NCBI GenBank assembly: GCA_016699835.1
Contig: CP064987.1
Location: forward strand, 2,914,001 to 2,978,000
Reading direction: 5' to 3'
Length of the DNA: 64,000 nucleotides
DNA from: Phycisphaerales bacterium
Lineage (GTDB): Bacteria; Planctomycetota; Phycisphaerae; Phycisphaerales; UBA1924
The translations under genes were made by a program, and so were the position numbers. The notes below the pieces were generated by a model. That model saw only the letters and a program-made list of their open reading frames with translations. It was not told where the DNA came from and ran no database searches. Shown here piece after piece: positions 43,524 to 52,718 of this stretch (the stretch's first letter is position 1; each line of letters begins with the position of its first letter).

Positions 43524-44507
43524 TCAGGCGATCCGCGGATCGACCCAGCGATAGAGCACATCGACGGCAAGATTCAGCACGATCAGCAGCGTGGAGAAGA
43601 CGAGCACGACGCCGATGAGCAGGAAGACGTCCTTGTTCTGGACGGCGTTGACGAAGTGTTGGCCCATGCCGGGGATCGAGAAGACGCGCTCGACGACGAA
43701 CGATCCGGTCATGGCCAGGGCGCACGCGGGGCCGAGATAACTGAGCACCGGAAGGAAGGCGTTTTTCAGAGCGTGGCGCATGACGACGCGCCACTCTCGG
43801 ACTCCCTTGGCCCGGGCCGTGCGGATGTAGTCCTCGCCCATCGCGTCGATCATGCCCAGGCGGGCGAGACGGGCGATGTACCCGGCGTAGGGCAACGAGA
43901 GCGTGACGGACGGGAGCACGAGGTCGCGGAGCGATCCCCACTCGGCGACGGGCAGGAGGCGGAGCCACACGGCAAACACGAGCAGGAGTGCCGAGCCGGT
44001 GACGAAACTCGGGAGGCTGACGCCCAGGAGTGCCAGGGCGAGCGTGCCCGAGTCGGCGAGGGATTTGGGCTTGATCGCGCCGAGGACGCCCGCGGCCGTG
44101 CCCACGACGAGCGCGATGAGCATCGCGGCGGCTCCGATGGTGACGCTGACGGGAAGCGAGGCGGCGATGATGGAGCCGACGCGTTGATCTTTGTACGAGA
44201 GGCTGGGGCCGAAGTCGAAGATGTCTCGTTCGGCGTGGAGGGTGGCGTTGGATGTCGGAGTGTCGAGGCGTGATCGCGCCCATGCCACGCCGGTGATGTG
44301 TGTGAGGTAGGACGTGTAGAAGCGTGGGAACGAGTCGAGGTTATATTGCGCCTGCATGGCCTCGACGACCTCGGGGCTGGGGCGGCGGCCCTCGGGCTTG
44401 TCGAGCGGGTTGCCCGGGATTGCCCACGCGAGGGCGAGCACGATGGTGTAGACCGCGAGGAGCAGAACGGGGAGGAGGAGCAGGCGTCGGGTGATGAGCG
44501 CGAGCAT
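43524..44507 (-). CDS. OppB/DppB-type ABC transporter permease (orphan)
   Basis: A 327-residue permease of the peptide/nickel group. Helix 1 with the OppB N-terminus (MLALITRRLLLLPVLLLAVYTIVLALAWAIPGNPL) is followed by a periplasmic loop and five helices. The EAA-type coupling loop is YIRTARAKGVREWRVVMRHALKNAFLPVL, and the end VDVLYRWVDPRI is the family hallmark. ATG 44507 is preferred over a TTG 12 codons upstream. It lies 57 bp downstream of purC. No OppC, binding protein or ATPase gene is adjacent, so the rest of the transporter must lie elsewhere. Substrate unknown. Confidence 0.9.
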   Translation of the reverse strand: MLALITRRLLLLPVLLLAVYTIVLALAWAIPGNPLDKPEGRRPSPEVVEAMQAQYNLDSFPRFYTSYLTHITGVAWARSRLDTPTSNATLHAERDIFDFGPSLSYKDQRVGSIIAASLPVSVTIGAAAMLIALVVGTAAGVLGAIKPKSLADSGTLALALLGVSLPSFVTGSALLLVFAVWLRLLPVAEWGSLRDLVLPSVTLSLPYAGYIARLARLGMIDAMGEDYIRTARAKGVREWRVVMRHALKNAFLPVLSYLGPACALAMTGSFVVERVFSIPGMGQHFVNAVQNKDVFLLIGVVLVFSTLLIVLNLAVDVLYRWVDPRIA

Positions 44508-44563
44508 GGCGAGCACAAGCGTAGTTCGCGCTCGGGCCGGCAATGGTCTCGAGGAAGAATCGG

Positions 44564-45547
44564 TTACGCGGTCAAGAGTTTGGCGACTTCTCGATACCGG
44601 TCCACCGTGCCCTGGATGACGTGCGCGGGGAGCGACGGGCCGGGCGGGGACTTGTGCCAGTTGCCCTTCGCGACGAGCGATTCGAGGTATTCCCGGAGGA
44701 ACTGCTTGTCGTAACTCGCTTGGGAGTGGCCTGGTTCGTAGCGGTCGGCGGGCCAGAATCGGGAACTGTCGGGGGTGAGTGCTTCATCGATGAGAATCGG
44801 CGTGTCGCTTTCCTTGCCACTCGCGTCGATGGGAAAGCCGAACTCGAACTTGGTGTCGGCGATGATGACGCCCCGGGCGAGTGCGTGCTCGGCGGCCTTA
44901 GTGTAGATCGCGAGCGATGTGTCGCGGAGAGATCGCATGAGGTCGCCACCGACGAGATCGGCCGCCTTTTCAAAGGAGACGTTCTCGTCGTGCTTGCCGA
45001 GGTCTTCCTTGGTGGCGGGGGTGAAGATCGGCAGTGGGAGACGGTCACACTGGCGGAGGCCCTTGGGGAGGGCGATACCGCAGACGCTTCCCGTTTGCTG
45101 ATACTCGCGCCAGCCGGAGCCTTCGAGATAGCCTCGGACGACGCACTCGATGGGGACGACGTGGGCGCGGCGGGCGATGGTGATGCGGCCGACGAGAGAT
45201 TCACGCGGCGTTCGTGTGCCCGTGTCGGTCCCGAGATGGAAGGCGGTTTCAGGAATCTCTGCGGCATCTGTGGAGAGGAGATGGGTCTTGCAGAGTCCGG
45301 CATTCACGATGAACCTGAACCAGAAGGTGGAGATGGCCGTGAGCGTCGCGCCCTTGCCGGGGATGGGCGTGGGCATGACGACGTCGAAGGCGGAGATTCG
45401 ATCGGTGGCGACGATGAGGAGTCTGGGCGTGCCGTCCCGACCAGGGGGAAGGTCGTAGACATCGCGGACCTTGCCCCGGCGGAGTCCGGCGAGATTCAGC
45501 CCGGATTTCAGGAGCGGCCCGGTGTCGGGGGCAGGGTGATTCGGCAT
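44564..45547 (-). CDS. purC: Phosphoribosylaminoimidazole-succinocarboxamide synthase
   Basis: A 327-residue SAICAR synthetase, the eighth step of purine synthesis, of the longer eukaryotic-like type. Motifs are GKVRDVYDL, LLIVATDRISAFDVVMPTPIPGKG, ECVVRGYLEGSGWREYQQTG, FTPATKEDLGKHDENVSF and IIADTKFEFGFPID. ILIDEALTPDSSRFWPADRY and a closing LREYLESL complete it. ATG 45547 directly precedes the conserved start. Isolated from other pur genes; the permease gene follows on the same strand. Confidence 0.96.
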   Translation of the reverse strand: MPNHPAPDTGPLLKSGLNLAGLRRGKVRDVYDLPPGRDGTPRLLIVATDRISAFDVVMPTPIPGKGATLTAISTFWFRFIVNAGLCKTHLLSTDAAEIPETAFHLGTDTGTRTPRESLVGRITIARRAHVVPIECVVRGYLEGSGWREYQQTGSVCGIALPKGLRQCDRLPLPIFTPATKEDLGKHDENVSFEKAADLVGGDLMRSLRDTSLAIYTKAAEHALARGVIIADTKFEFGFPIDASGKESDTPILIDEALTPDSSRFWPADRYEPGHSQASYDKQFLREYLESLVAKGNWHKSPPGPSLPAHVIQGTVDRYREVAKLLTA

Positions 45548-45651
45548 GGAGAGGGAGCGTAGGTTCGTGCCGAATCCGTGTGCTGGCGCTACCCTGCCAT
45601 CCCCGGCGGATTTCGCGTATCAACGTGCCGGGAGGTTGGAGCCGACGCGGG

Positions 45652-47364
45652 ATGATGACGTTTGTGGTGTTCGAGGCCGACGGAGTGGTGCCGGAGAACT
45701 TTCCGCCGCGCCACGCGTTCGTTCATGGCCCCGACGCGCTGCCGATTCAGGCGGATCTGTCGATCGGCGGGGGGGTAATCTCGTGCGCGTTCTCGGCGCC
45801 GCACTCGACGGCCTTGGTCGTGCAGTTTGAGGTCGGACCGGTCGGCGACGAGTCAGACGCGGTCGGTCTGGGATTGCTCACGCTTCCGACGTGCCTCCTT
45901 CCCGCGCGGGGGAAGGACAACCCGTATCTGCTCTCGATCGAGTTGGCGCGACACCAGATCATGCTGGTTCTCAACAAGATGGAGGACTGGCAACTCACGG
46001 AGTTGTCCGCCGACGAGCCGGTGATGCGACAGTTCGAGCGGGCGCGGTCGCAGTTCACCAAGGCGCTCTCGGCGCAGCGCGATGAGTCGTCGAATGGGCA
46101 GCCCTCGATTGGTGGATACAGCCCCGACGCCGATCGTCTCGCCGCTCGCACAATCGCGCTCGCGGTTGACGCGGGCGAGCAACTCGCGGTGATCGAGGCG
46201 GCGCGAAACCTTCGCACTCGGGGCGATGGCTCCGCTCACACCGAGGCCTCGGAGCACTACACAAGGATCACGCGCGAGAAACTCCCTCCGCAGACGGCCG
46301 TGGTGGTCCCCGGCTCCATGCGGGCCGTGCTCCCTGGGACGGCAATGATCGGTTGCGCGATCAGCCCCGCGACGTGGTCCGAGACGTTGCAACGCGTGGC
46401 GCACGCGACGTGCGACTTCATCTCCATGCCGATGCGGTGGCGGGACCTCGAGCCGCGCGAGGGGAAGTACAACTTCGCGCCGACGGACCGCTGGATCGAA
46501 TGGGCGGTGCGGACGGCGAAGATTCCGGTCTTCGGCGGGCCTCTGCTCGATTTTCGCCAGGCGTGCGTCCCGGACTGGCTGTACATCTGGGAGAACGACT
46601 ACGAGACGCTCCGCGATCTTGTCGTGGAGCATGTGCAGGCGGTGGTGACGCGGTATCGGCGCACGGTGCAGCGATGGACGGTCTGTTCCGGGTTGAACGT
46701 GAACACGAACATCAAGGTCTCGTTCGACCAGATCGTGGATCTCACGAGGCTGTGTGTGCTGATCGTGAAGAAGTTGCAGCCGACGGCGAAGGTGCAGGTG
46801 GAGATCACGCAGCCCTGGGGCGAGTACCACGCGTGGAACAAGCGATCGCTGCCGCCGGTTCTGTACGCGGACGCGATCGTGCAGACGGGCCTCCCGATCG
46901 ATGCGATCTCGCTGCGTGTCCCGATGGGGCACGCCGAGCCGGGGCTGACGACGCGTGACATGCTCTCGTTCTCGGCGATCCTCGATCGATTCGCGGCGTT
47001 CGAGAAGCCCATCGCGGTGACGCTCGGCGCCCCGAGTTCGCCGATCCCAGCGGCGGCGTATGTGCCGCGTGCCGGTGCTCCTCCCGAAGATCCGCACGAG
47101 CCGGGTCGCTGGCGTGGCAACTGGACCGAGGCGCGTCAGGCATCCTGGCTGGCGCACGCGATGAGCATTGCTGCGTCGAAGCCGTTCGTGCACAACGTCT
47201 GCTGGCAGGAACTCGCCGATGGTGTCGGCGGAGCCTCGGCCGCGCCCGAGATGCCGTTTGGTGGACTGGTCGGCACCAACGGGCAACTCAAAGCCTCGGC
47301 CACGCGATTGGGATTGGTGCGTGAGGCCGTTCGTAAGGGCGTGATGCCTGTGCTCGCGGAGTAA
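45652..47364 (+). CDS. GH10-like TIM-barrel protein, probably without xylanase activity
   Basis: A 570-residue protein. Residues about 1-215 form a beta-rich N-terminal region of unknown family. From about 215 a glycoside hydrolase family 10-like barrel is visible: CDFISMPMRWRDLEPREGKYNFAPTDRWIEWA, VFGGPLLDFRQACVPDWL and IDAISLRVPMGH. The strand that should carry the acid/base Glu (WDVVNE in GH10) reads WTVCSGLNVNT (about 341-351). The nucleophile strand (iTELD) reads IAVTLGAPS (about 454-462), so both catalytic glutamates are missing. It may bind a sugar or have another role. Starts at ATG 45652 or 45655. Stands alone between purC (divergent) and a ComEA-type gene. Confidence 0.72.
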   Translation: MMTFVVFEADGVVPENFPPRHAFVHGPDALPIQADLSIGGGVISCAFSAPHSTALVVQFEVGPVGDESDAVGLGLLTLPTCLLPARGKDNPYLLSIELARHQIMLVLNKMEDWQLTELSADEPVMRQFERARSQFTKALSAQRDESSNGQPSIGGYSPDADRLAARTIALAVDAGEQLAVIEAARNLRTRGDGSAHTEASEHYTRITREKLPPQTAVVVPGSMRAVLPGTAMIGCAISPATWSETLQRVAHATCDFISMPMRWRDLEPREGKYNFAPTDRWIEWAVRTAKIPVFGGPLLDFRQACVPDWLYIWENDYETLRDLVVEHVQAVVTRYRRTVQRWTVCSGLNVNTNIKVSFDQIVDLTRLCVLIVKKLQPTAKVQVEITQPWGEYHAWNKRSLPPVLYADAIVQTGLPIDAISLRVPMGHAEPGLTTRDMLSFSAILDRFAAFEKPIAVTLGAPSSPIPAAAYVPRAGAPPEDPHEPGRWRGNWTEARQASWLAHAMSIAASKPFVHNVCWQELADGVGGASAAPEMPFGGLVGTNGQLKASATRLGLVREAVRKGVMPVLAE

Positions 47365-47461
47365 CTCGCGGGGTTACGTCGATCGTTCTCAGGAACGCCC
47401 GAGACTTTTTAGTATCTGTTTGGGTCGGGCGAACAGGCGACTGTTTCTGTACACTACCAGC

Positions 47462-48163
47462 ATGGGTGGTGACACAAAGTCTGTGACCGCCGGCGTGGTG
47501 GCCGGTCCGGTCAAGTGGGCCGGCGTGGGTGCGCTCGTGACGTTGGCGATCGGGGCCACGGTGATGGCGTTCTATTCACGAACGCCAGATCCGATCACGC
47601 CCAACTCGTCTGTTTCGTCCGATGTGGCATCGACGATTCTCGTCGCCTCTTCGACGTCCTCTACTCAAACGTCTGCGCCAACGACACCCGTTGCACCAGA
47701 TCGTGTGATGCCACCGGTCGCGATCACTCCGGTAGCTGGCCTCGTCACGAACGAGCCGTTGGGTCCGCCATTACCGGTGCTCCCGCTCACGGCGCCTTCG
47801 GGCCTGGGGCCGGTTGCTCCGGCCGCGCATCCCGCGGGCGACTCGCCACGCGAACCTTCGCCAGCCGCCGCGGATTCGCCACGCGTTGAGCCGTCTCAGA
47901 AACCTACCACGTCTCCGGCGCCGAAGGTCACACCAACCAAGCCGACGGTTCCGTCGTCGATTGCGCGCCTCATCAACATCAACACCGCTTCGCAGTCCGA
48001 GTTGGAGTTGCTCCCGCGCATCGGCCCCGCGCTCGCCGGGCGGATCGTCGAGTATCGCGAGGAGCACGGGCCGTTTCGCCGACCCGAGGACCTCGATCGC
48101 GTGAAGGGCATCGGGGCGAAGACACTCGAGAAGCTCCTGCCGCTCATCACCACAGGCGAGTGA
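47462..48163 (+). CDS. ComEA-type helix-hairpin-helix DNA-binding protein
   Basis: A 233-residue protein. One N-terminal membrane helix (about residues 19-36, AGVGALVTLAIGATVMAFY) is followed by a roughly 120-residue Pro/Ser/Thr/Ala-rich linker and a C-terminal (HhH)2 domain (about 165-233). The latter reads INTASQSELELLPRIGPALAGRIVEYREEHGPFRRPEDLDRVKGIGAKTLEKLLPLI. This layout is that of ComEA, the envelope DNA receptor of natural transformation, though short HhH proteins of other roles exist. ComEC and other competence genes are not in the window. ATG 47462 places the helix properly. Confidence 0.82.
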   Translation: MGGDTKSVTAGVVAGPVKWAGVGALVTLAIGATVMAFYSRTPDPITPNSSVSSDVASTILVASSTSSTQTSAPTTPVAPDRVMPPVAITPVAGLVTNEPLGPPLPVLPLTAPSGLGPVAPAAHPAGDSPREPSPAAADSPRVEPSQKPTTSPAPKVTPTKPTVPSSIARLININTASQSELELLPRIGPALAGRIVEYREEHGPFRRPEDLDRVKGIGAKTLEKLLPLITTGE

Positions 48164-48367
48164 CGCCGCCGGCGTGAGTCCAACAACTCCGACGTGCGCG
48201 TGTCGATCGTGCGGCGCCGAGTGCGAGTTTTATTGCCTGGGGCTGGGGGCGTCTATCACGTCCTAGCATCGCCCGATGATTGTGCCGGTGTCGCTCGGGC
48301 CCATGCGGTTGGGCCGGGGCGTGCGCCTGCGCGCTCGTCGTGGAGTTTCGAGGTCAACTCGACCATT

Positions 48368-50632
48368 ATGCACGAGCCGGTGGACATTCTGGGTTCCGAC
48401 GCTTCCATCGCGGCACTCTGCGACGCGGTGGCGTCGGGGCGTCGCGTCGTGGCGACCGGGGCTGTCGGCTCGATGCCCTCGTTGCTCGCGGGAGCGATGC
48501 GGCGCCGTCTGGATCGTCCGATCGTGCTGATGGTGGCGCACCTCGATGACGCCGACGAGGCCCTGGACGAACTCGAGTCCGCGGGCATCGCCGCGGTACG
48601 ACTTCCGGCCCTCGAGACCCTCCCGGGCGAGGGAGGCGACGACGCCGGCGCGATCGAGCAACTCACCGAGCGGATCTTAGTTGTCCGCGAGACGATCGCC
48701 GCCGAACGTCCCCTGGTGCACGTCTGCTCGATCCAGTCGTGCATGCAACTCGTGCCGATGGTCGAGCGTCTGGAGGCGATGATCCGCACGCTTCGCAAGG
48801 GCGAGGATCACAAGCGTGAGGCGCTCATCGAGTGGTTGGCGGCGGCGGGATACTCACGCGTCGAGGCCGTTGAGGAGCCGGGCGATTTCGCGTTGCGTGG
48901 CGGCCTGCTCGACATATTCCCGCCCGGTGGCGCGAGCGTCGGCGATGCCTCGATCTCGTCCGGAGCGCCCGTGCGGCTCGATTTTTTCGGCGACACGCTC
49001 GAGCGGATCACCGAGATTGATCTCGACACGCAGGGGAGCGACCGAGAAGTGGGGGGCGTCACGCTGGTCGTGGCCGACCCGATGAAGGCCAGGCCCGACG
49101 ACTCGGGCGTGTCGTATCTGTCACTCGTGCCCAAGAACGCGATCGTGGTGCTCGTCGAGACGATGGAGGTCGTCGAGCAGGGACGCGGCTACTTCGAACG
49201 TGTGACGAGCGGGCATGGAATCGTCGGCCCGCCGAGCGTGCTGAAACTCCTCGAGACACGCTTCCACGCGATGGTCGAGTTGAACCAGTTCTCGGCCGGC
49301 GGCGTGAGCGCGGACCATCGGATGCAACTCCCGGTGTCGCCTTGCCCCGCGTTCTCGCAGGACGTGAAGGAGGCGATGCGAAAACTGGTGTCGCTCGCGG
49401 GTGAGCACCGCAGTACTGTCGGCGCGACGCATGGACGGCGTGTGGTCGTCTGCTGCCAGAACGCGGGCGAGCGATCGAGGCTGGCCGAACTCCTCGAGGA
49501 ATCCAAGGAGGGCATCGACCCCGCGCTCGCGACACGAGTCTCGTCGATCGAGCGATACCTCCACCGGGGCGTGGTGTGGGACGCGTCGTCCGAGGGCGAA
49601 GTCGGGCATGTGTTCGTGCCGTATCACGAGGTGCTCAATCGTTTCACGGTTCGAAGACGCACGGGCCGCCTGCGGGCCGCGCGAGCGATGGACACGTTCC
49701 TCGACCTCCAGGTCGGCGATCACGTCGTCCACGTCGATCATGGCATCGCGAAGTTCACGGGGCTGACGCTGCTCACGCCGCGCGAGATGCCCGGGAAGAA
49801 GGCGGGGAGCGTGGACCAGGAGGAGTTCCTGACGCTCGAGTTCGCCGGGCGGAGCAAACTGCACGTCCCGGCGTCGCAGATCGAGAAGGTGCAGAAGTAC
49901 GTCGGCGGGTTCAGCGGCTCGCCGCCGCTCTCGACGCTGGGGGGCGTGAAGTGGAAGCACCAGAAGGAACGCGCCGCCGAGAGCGTGCGGGATCTGGCGG
50001 CGGAACTGCTGCGCGTGCGTGCGGCCCGAGAGCACATGCCTGGGCAAGCCTTCCCGGGAGACACCAACTGGCAGCGGGAGTTCGAGGCCGAGTTCCCCTA
50101 TACCGAGACCGACGACCAACTCGCGGCTCTCGCCGAGATCAAGCGCGACATGCAGGCGGCCCGTCCCATGGATCGGCTCATCTGCGGGGACGTCGGCTTC
50201 GGGAAGACCGAACTGGCGATCCGTGCGGCGTTCAAGGCGTGCGAGTTCGGGAAGCAGGTCGCGGTGCTTGTGCCGACGACCGTGCTCGCCGAGCAGCATG
50301 AGCGGACGTTTCGATCGAGGTTCGCGGGGTACCCGTTCCGGATCGAGAGCCTCTCGCGGTTCAAGACGAACAAGGAGGCCAACGACATCCTCGCGGCCCT
50401 TCGCAAGGGGCACGTGGACGTCATCATCGGCACGCACCGCCTGCTCTCGGGCGATGTTCGCTTCAGCGATCTCGGGCTTGTCGTCGTGGACGAGGAGCAG
50501 CGATTCGGCGTTGAGCACAAGGAAGCGCTCCTCAAACTCCGTCTCACGGTCGACGTCATCACGCTCTCGGCGACACCCATCCCCGCACGTTGCACATGTC
50601 CATGCTGGGCATCCGGGACATCTCGAGCCTGA
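48368..50632 (+). CDS. mfd: Transcription-repair coupling factor Mfd, N-terminal part (broken by frameshift)
   Basis: The first 754 codons of Mfd, which removes stalled RNA polymerase and recruits UvrA. The UvrB-like N-terminal domain shows PALETLPGEGGDD and DFALRGGLLDIFPPG. An RNAP-interaction (CarD-like) domain reads VGDHVVHVDHGIAKFTGL. Helicase motifs are ICGDVGFGKTELAIRAAFK (Walker A), VLVPTTVLAEQH, IIGTHRLLSGDVRF, VVDEEQRFGVEHKE and TLSATPIP. After TPIP the frame leaves the family and stops 17 codons later at 50632. The continuing frame starts at once in 50590-51870. Together they span about 1167 codons, the normal Mfd length. Confidence 0.9.
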   Translation: MHEPVDILGSDASIAALCDAVASGRRVVATGAVGSMPSLLAGAMRRRLDRPIVLMVAHLDDADEALDELESAGIAAVRLPALETLPGEGGDDAGAIEQLTERILVVRETIAAERPLVHVCSIQSCMQLVPMVERLEAMIRTLRKGEDHKREALIEWLAAAGYSRVEAVEEPGDFALRGGLLDIFPPGGASVGDASISSGAPVRLDFFGDTLERITEIDLDTQGSDREVGGVTLVVADPMKARPDDSGVSYLSLVPKNAIVVLVETMEVVEQGRGYFERVTSGHGIVGPPSVLKLLETRFHAMVELNQFSAGGVSADHRMQLPVSPCPAFSQDVKEAMRKLVSLAGEHRSTVGATHGRRVVVCCQNAGERSRLAELLEESKEGIDPALATRVSSIERYLHRGVVWDASSEGEVGHVFVPYHEVLNRFTVRRRTGRLRAARAMDTFLDLQVGDHVVHVDHGIAKFTGLTLLTPREMPGKKAGSVDQEEFLTLEFAGRSKLHVPASQIEKVQKYVGGFSGSPPLSTLGGVKWKHQKERAAESVRDLAAELLRVRAAREHMPGQAFPGDTNWQREFEAEFPYTETDDQLAALAEIKRDMQAARPMDRLICGDVGFGKTELAIRAAFKACEFGKQVAVLVPTTVLAEQHERTFRSRFAGYPFRIESLSRFKTNKEANDILAALRKGHVDVIIGTHRLLSGDVRFSDLGLVVVDEEQRFGVEHKEALLKLRLTVDVITLSATPIPARCTCPCWASGTSRA
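50581..50584 (+). other. Frameshift point in mfd (C4 run where C5 is expected)
   Basis: The conserved sequence is SATPIPRTLHMSM. The bases read ATC CCC GCA CGT, whereas ATC CCC CGC ACG would keep the frame. One C is missing from the C run. This may be a sequencing or assembly error in a homopolymer or a true mutation. Confidence 0.85.
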
Positions 50633-51870
50633 CGACGCCGCCGCTCGATCGACGGGCGATCGTCACCGAGGTGATCCCCTACAACGAGCGTCGGATTGAG
50701 CAGGCGATCGCGCGGGAACTCTCTCGCGAGGGGCAAGTGTACTTTGTGCACAACCGCGTCCACAACATCAAGAGCATCGCCGACGACGTGCGTCGCCTGG
50801 CTCCGGGGGCCCGCATCGTGATCGGGCATGGGCAGATGTCGCCGCACGAACTCGAGGACGTGATGCTGAAGTTCATGCGTCGCGAGGCCGATATTTTGGT
50901 GAGCACCACGATCATCGAGTCGGGGATCGACATCGCCTCGGCGAACACCATGATCATCAACGACGCCGATCGATTCGGGCTTGCCGATCTGCACCAGTTG
51001 CGCGGGCGCGTCGGCCGCAGCAAGCACCGGGCGTATTGCTACATGCTCACAAGCCCGGATAGACCATTGCGCGAGGTTGCGAAGAAGCGGCTCAAGGCCA
51101 TCGAGCAGTACTCGATGCTCGGCGCCGGGTTCAAGATCGCGATGCGCGACCTCGAGATCCGCGGCGCGGGGAACATCCTCGGCGCGGAGCAATCCGGGCA
51201 CATCGCGGCCGTGGGCTATGAGATGTTCTGCCAGTTGCTCGAGCGTGCGGTCCATGATCTGCGAGCTGAACGCCCTCCCAGGACGACGGCAAGCGTGAGC
51301 ATCGAGATCGGCGTCTCGGGGACGATTCCCAGGGGCTATATCCCGTCGGAACAACGCCGCCTGGAGGCGTATCGACGCCTCGCCGCCGCGACGACGCTGG
51401 AGCAACTCGACGCTGTCCGCACGGACATGGTCCAGGCGTACGGCGAGCCGCCCAAGCCCACGCAGCGTCTGCTCGATCTCGCCGAGATCCGCATCGCGGC
51501 GATGGAACTCGAAATCAAGACGATCACCATACGGGGTAAGGATGTCGTGTTCGTTTCGCCGGCGACCGAGGAGCTCGATCGTCGTCTTCGCAGACCGCAA
51601 TCGACGAAGCAGGCGGGCGATCGACGTCGCCCCGCGTCGTCGGTCGCATCCGACACTGCGGTACCCACCGTGCGTGTCCTCCCGGTTGTTGGTCAGGAGG
51701 GTGTCTTCGAGGTGTACTTTCGCCCTCCGCCCAACTACCTCGAGCCCGAGACGCTGGTTCGTGTGCTCCGTCATCGCCTGCGAAGCGACGAGAACTCGTG
51801 GCTCGCTGACACGTCCGCGTCTTTTTCGGATCGAGGCCCGCGACCCCCCGCGTATAGTCACGATTCATAG
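50590..51870 (+). CDS. mfd: Transcription-repair coupling factor Mfd, C-terminal part
   Basis: The continuation of Mfd in the next frame (426 codons from TTG 50590). It begins HMSMLGIRDISSLTTPPLDR and carries the remaining helicase motifs: VYFVHNRVHNI, IGHGQMSPHELEDVMLKF, ADILVSTTIIESGIDIASANTMII and DLHQLRGRVGRSKHRAYCYM. The translocation segment RLKAIEQYSMLGAGFKIAMRDLEIRGAGNILG follows, then the C-terminal inhibitory domain (about 230-300). No start signal of its own is apparent, so it would not be made independently; with one C restored the whole gene is intact. phoU follows 24 bp later. Confidence 0.88.
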   Translation: MHMSMLGIRDISSLTTPPLDRRAIVTEVIPYNERRIEQAIARELSREGQVYFVHNRVHNIKSIADDVRRLAPGARIVIGHGQMSPHELEDVMLKFMRREADILVSTTIIESGIDIASANTMIINDADRFGLADLHQLRGRVGRSKHRAYCYMLTSPDRPLREVAKKRLKAIEQYSMLGAGFKIAMRDLEIRGAGNILGAEQSGHIAAVGYEMFCQLLERAVHDLRAERPPRTTASVSIEIGVSGTIPRGYIPSEQRRLEAYRRLAAATTLEQLDAVRTDMVQAYGEPPKPTQRLLDLAEIRIAAMELEIKTITIRGKDVVFVSPATEELDRRLRRPQSTKQAGDRRRPASSVASDTAVPTVRVLPVVGQEGVFEVYFRPPPNYLEPETLVRVLRHRLRSDENSWLADTSASFSDRGPRPPAYSHDS

Positions 51871-51893
51871 GAGTTCCCGGCCACGAGACGCCG

Positions 51894-52679
51894 ATGAATG
51901 ACGGATCGGAGCACGGTATGGACGCGACACGATTCGATGCAGGCGAGGGCCCCAATATCGGCGCGGGAGGGCTGGGGGGAGCCGAGGGGGAGACCACCTT
52001 CGAGGCGAGTCTCCGGCAGTTGAAACGGCGTCTGATCCGAGAGGCCACCATGGCGACGGGGATGCTCGAGGCCGCCCTTCGAGCCTTGTGGCCCCTCGAC
52101 GCCGACGCCGCCCGAGCCGTCCGTCGCGACGACGACGCGATCGACATGGAAGAGGTCGCGATCGAGACGGCCTGCTATGAACTGCTCGCGCTCCACCATC
52201 CCTTCGCACGCGACTTTCGTGTGGTGACATTTATCCTCAAGGTGAACTCGGACATCGAGCGCATGGCCGACCACGCGACGTCTATCGCCAAGGTTGTGAT
52301 CCGCATCTCGAAACTCCACCCCAACACCGCTCCCCCGAAGTGGCCGACGGCCCTTGTGGAACTCGCGCAGCGCGTCCCGGCGGCGTGCCATGAGTTGCTC
52401 CGCAGTGTTCTCAACGAGGATGTCGACGGCGCCCGTCAGATTGTCCTGGGCGATGAGGTGATCGACGACCTGGAACGCCAACTCTTCGAGGAGGTCGTGC
52501 AACTCACGCGTGCCGAGCGCCCGTCTGACGAGGGGCTCTCGGTCGCCATGCTCTTGTACCGAATCGGCCGCGAACTCGAACGTATCGGCGATCTTATGAA
52601 GAACATTGCCGAGGACGTGATCTATCTCTCCACGGGGACGATCGTGCGTCACGAGAAGCGCCGTTTGAAGCAGTCTTGA
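51894..52679 (+). CDS. phoU: Phosphate transport/signalling protein PhoU
   Basis: A 261-residue protein with the duplicated three-helix PhoU fold. It begins with an N-terminal Gly-rich stretch (about 35 residues), then FEASLRQLKRRLIREATMATGMLEAALRAL and the metal-cluster helix DDDAIDMEEVAIETACYELLALHHPFARDFRVVTFILKVNSDIERMADHATSIA. The second repeat has VLGDEVIDDLERQLFEE and LLYRIGRELERIGDLMKNIAEDVIYLSTG. PhoU restrains the PhoR/PstB phosphate system; pst and phoRB genes are not in the window. ATG 51894 or 51918 could be the start. It may be cotranscribed with mfd. Confidence 0.92.
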   Translation: MNDGSEHGMDATRFDAGEGPNIGAGGLGGAEGETTFEASLRQLKRRLIREATMATGMLEAALRALWPLDADAARAVRRDDDAIDMEEVAIETACYELLALHHPFARDFRVVTFILKVNSDIERMADHATSIAKVVIRISKLHPNTAPPKWPTALVELAQRVPAACHELLRSVLNEDVDGARQIVLGDEVIDDLERQLFEEVVQLTRAERPSDEGLSVAMLLYRIGRELERIGDLMKNIAEDVIYLSTGTIVRHEKRRLKQS

Positions 52680-52718
52680 CGTCCACGTATTTTGAGTAGA
52701 GATTCCGACCAGGTTCAA

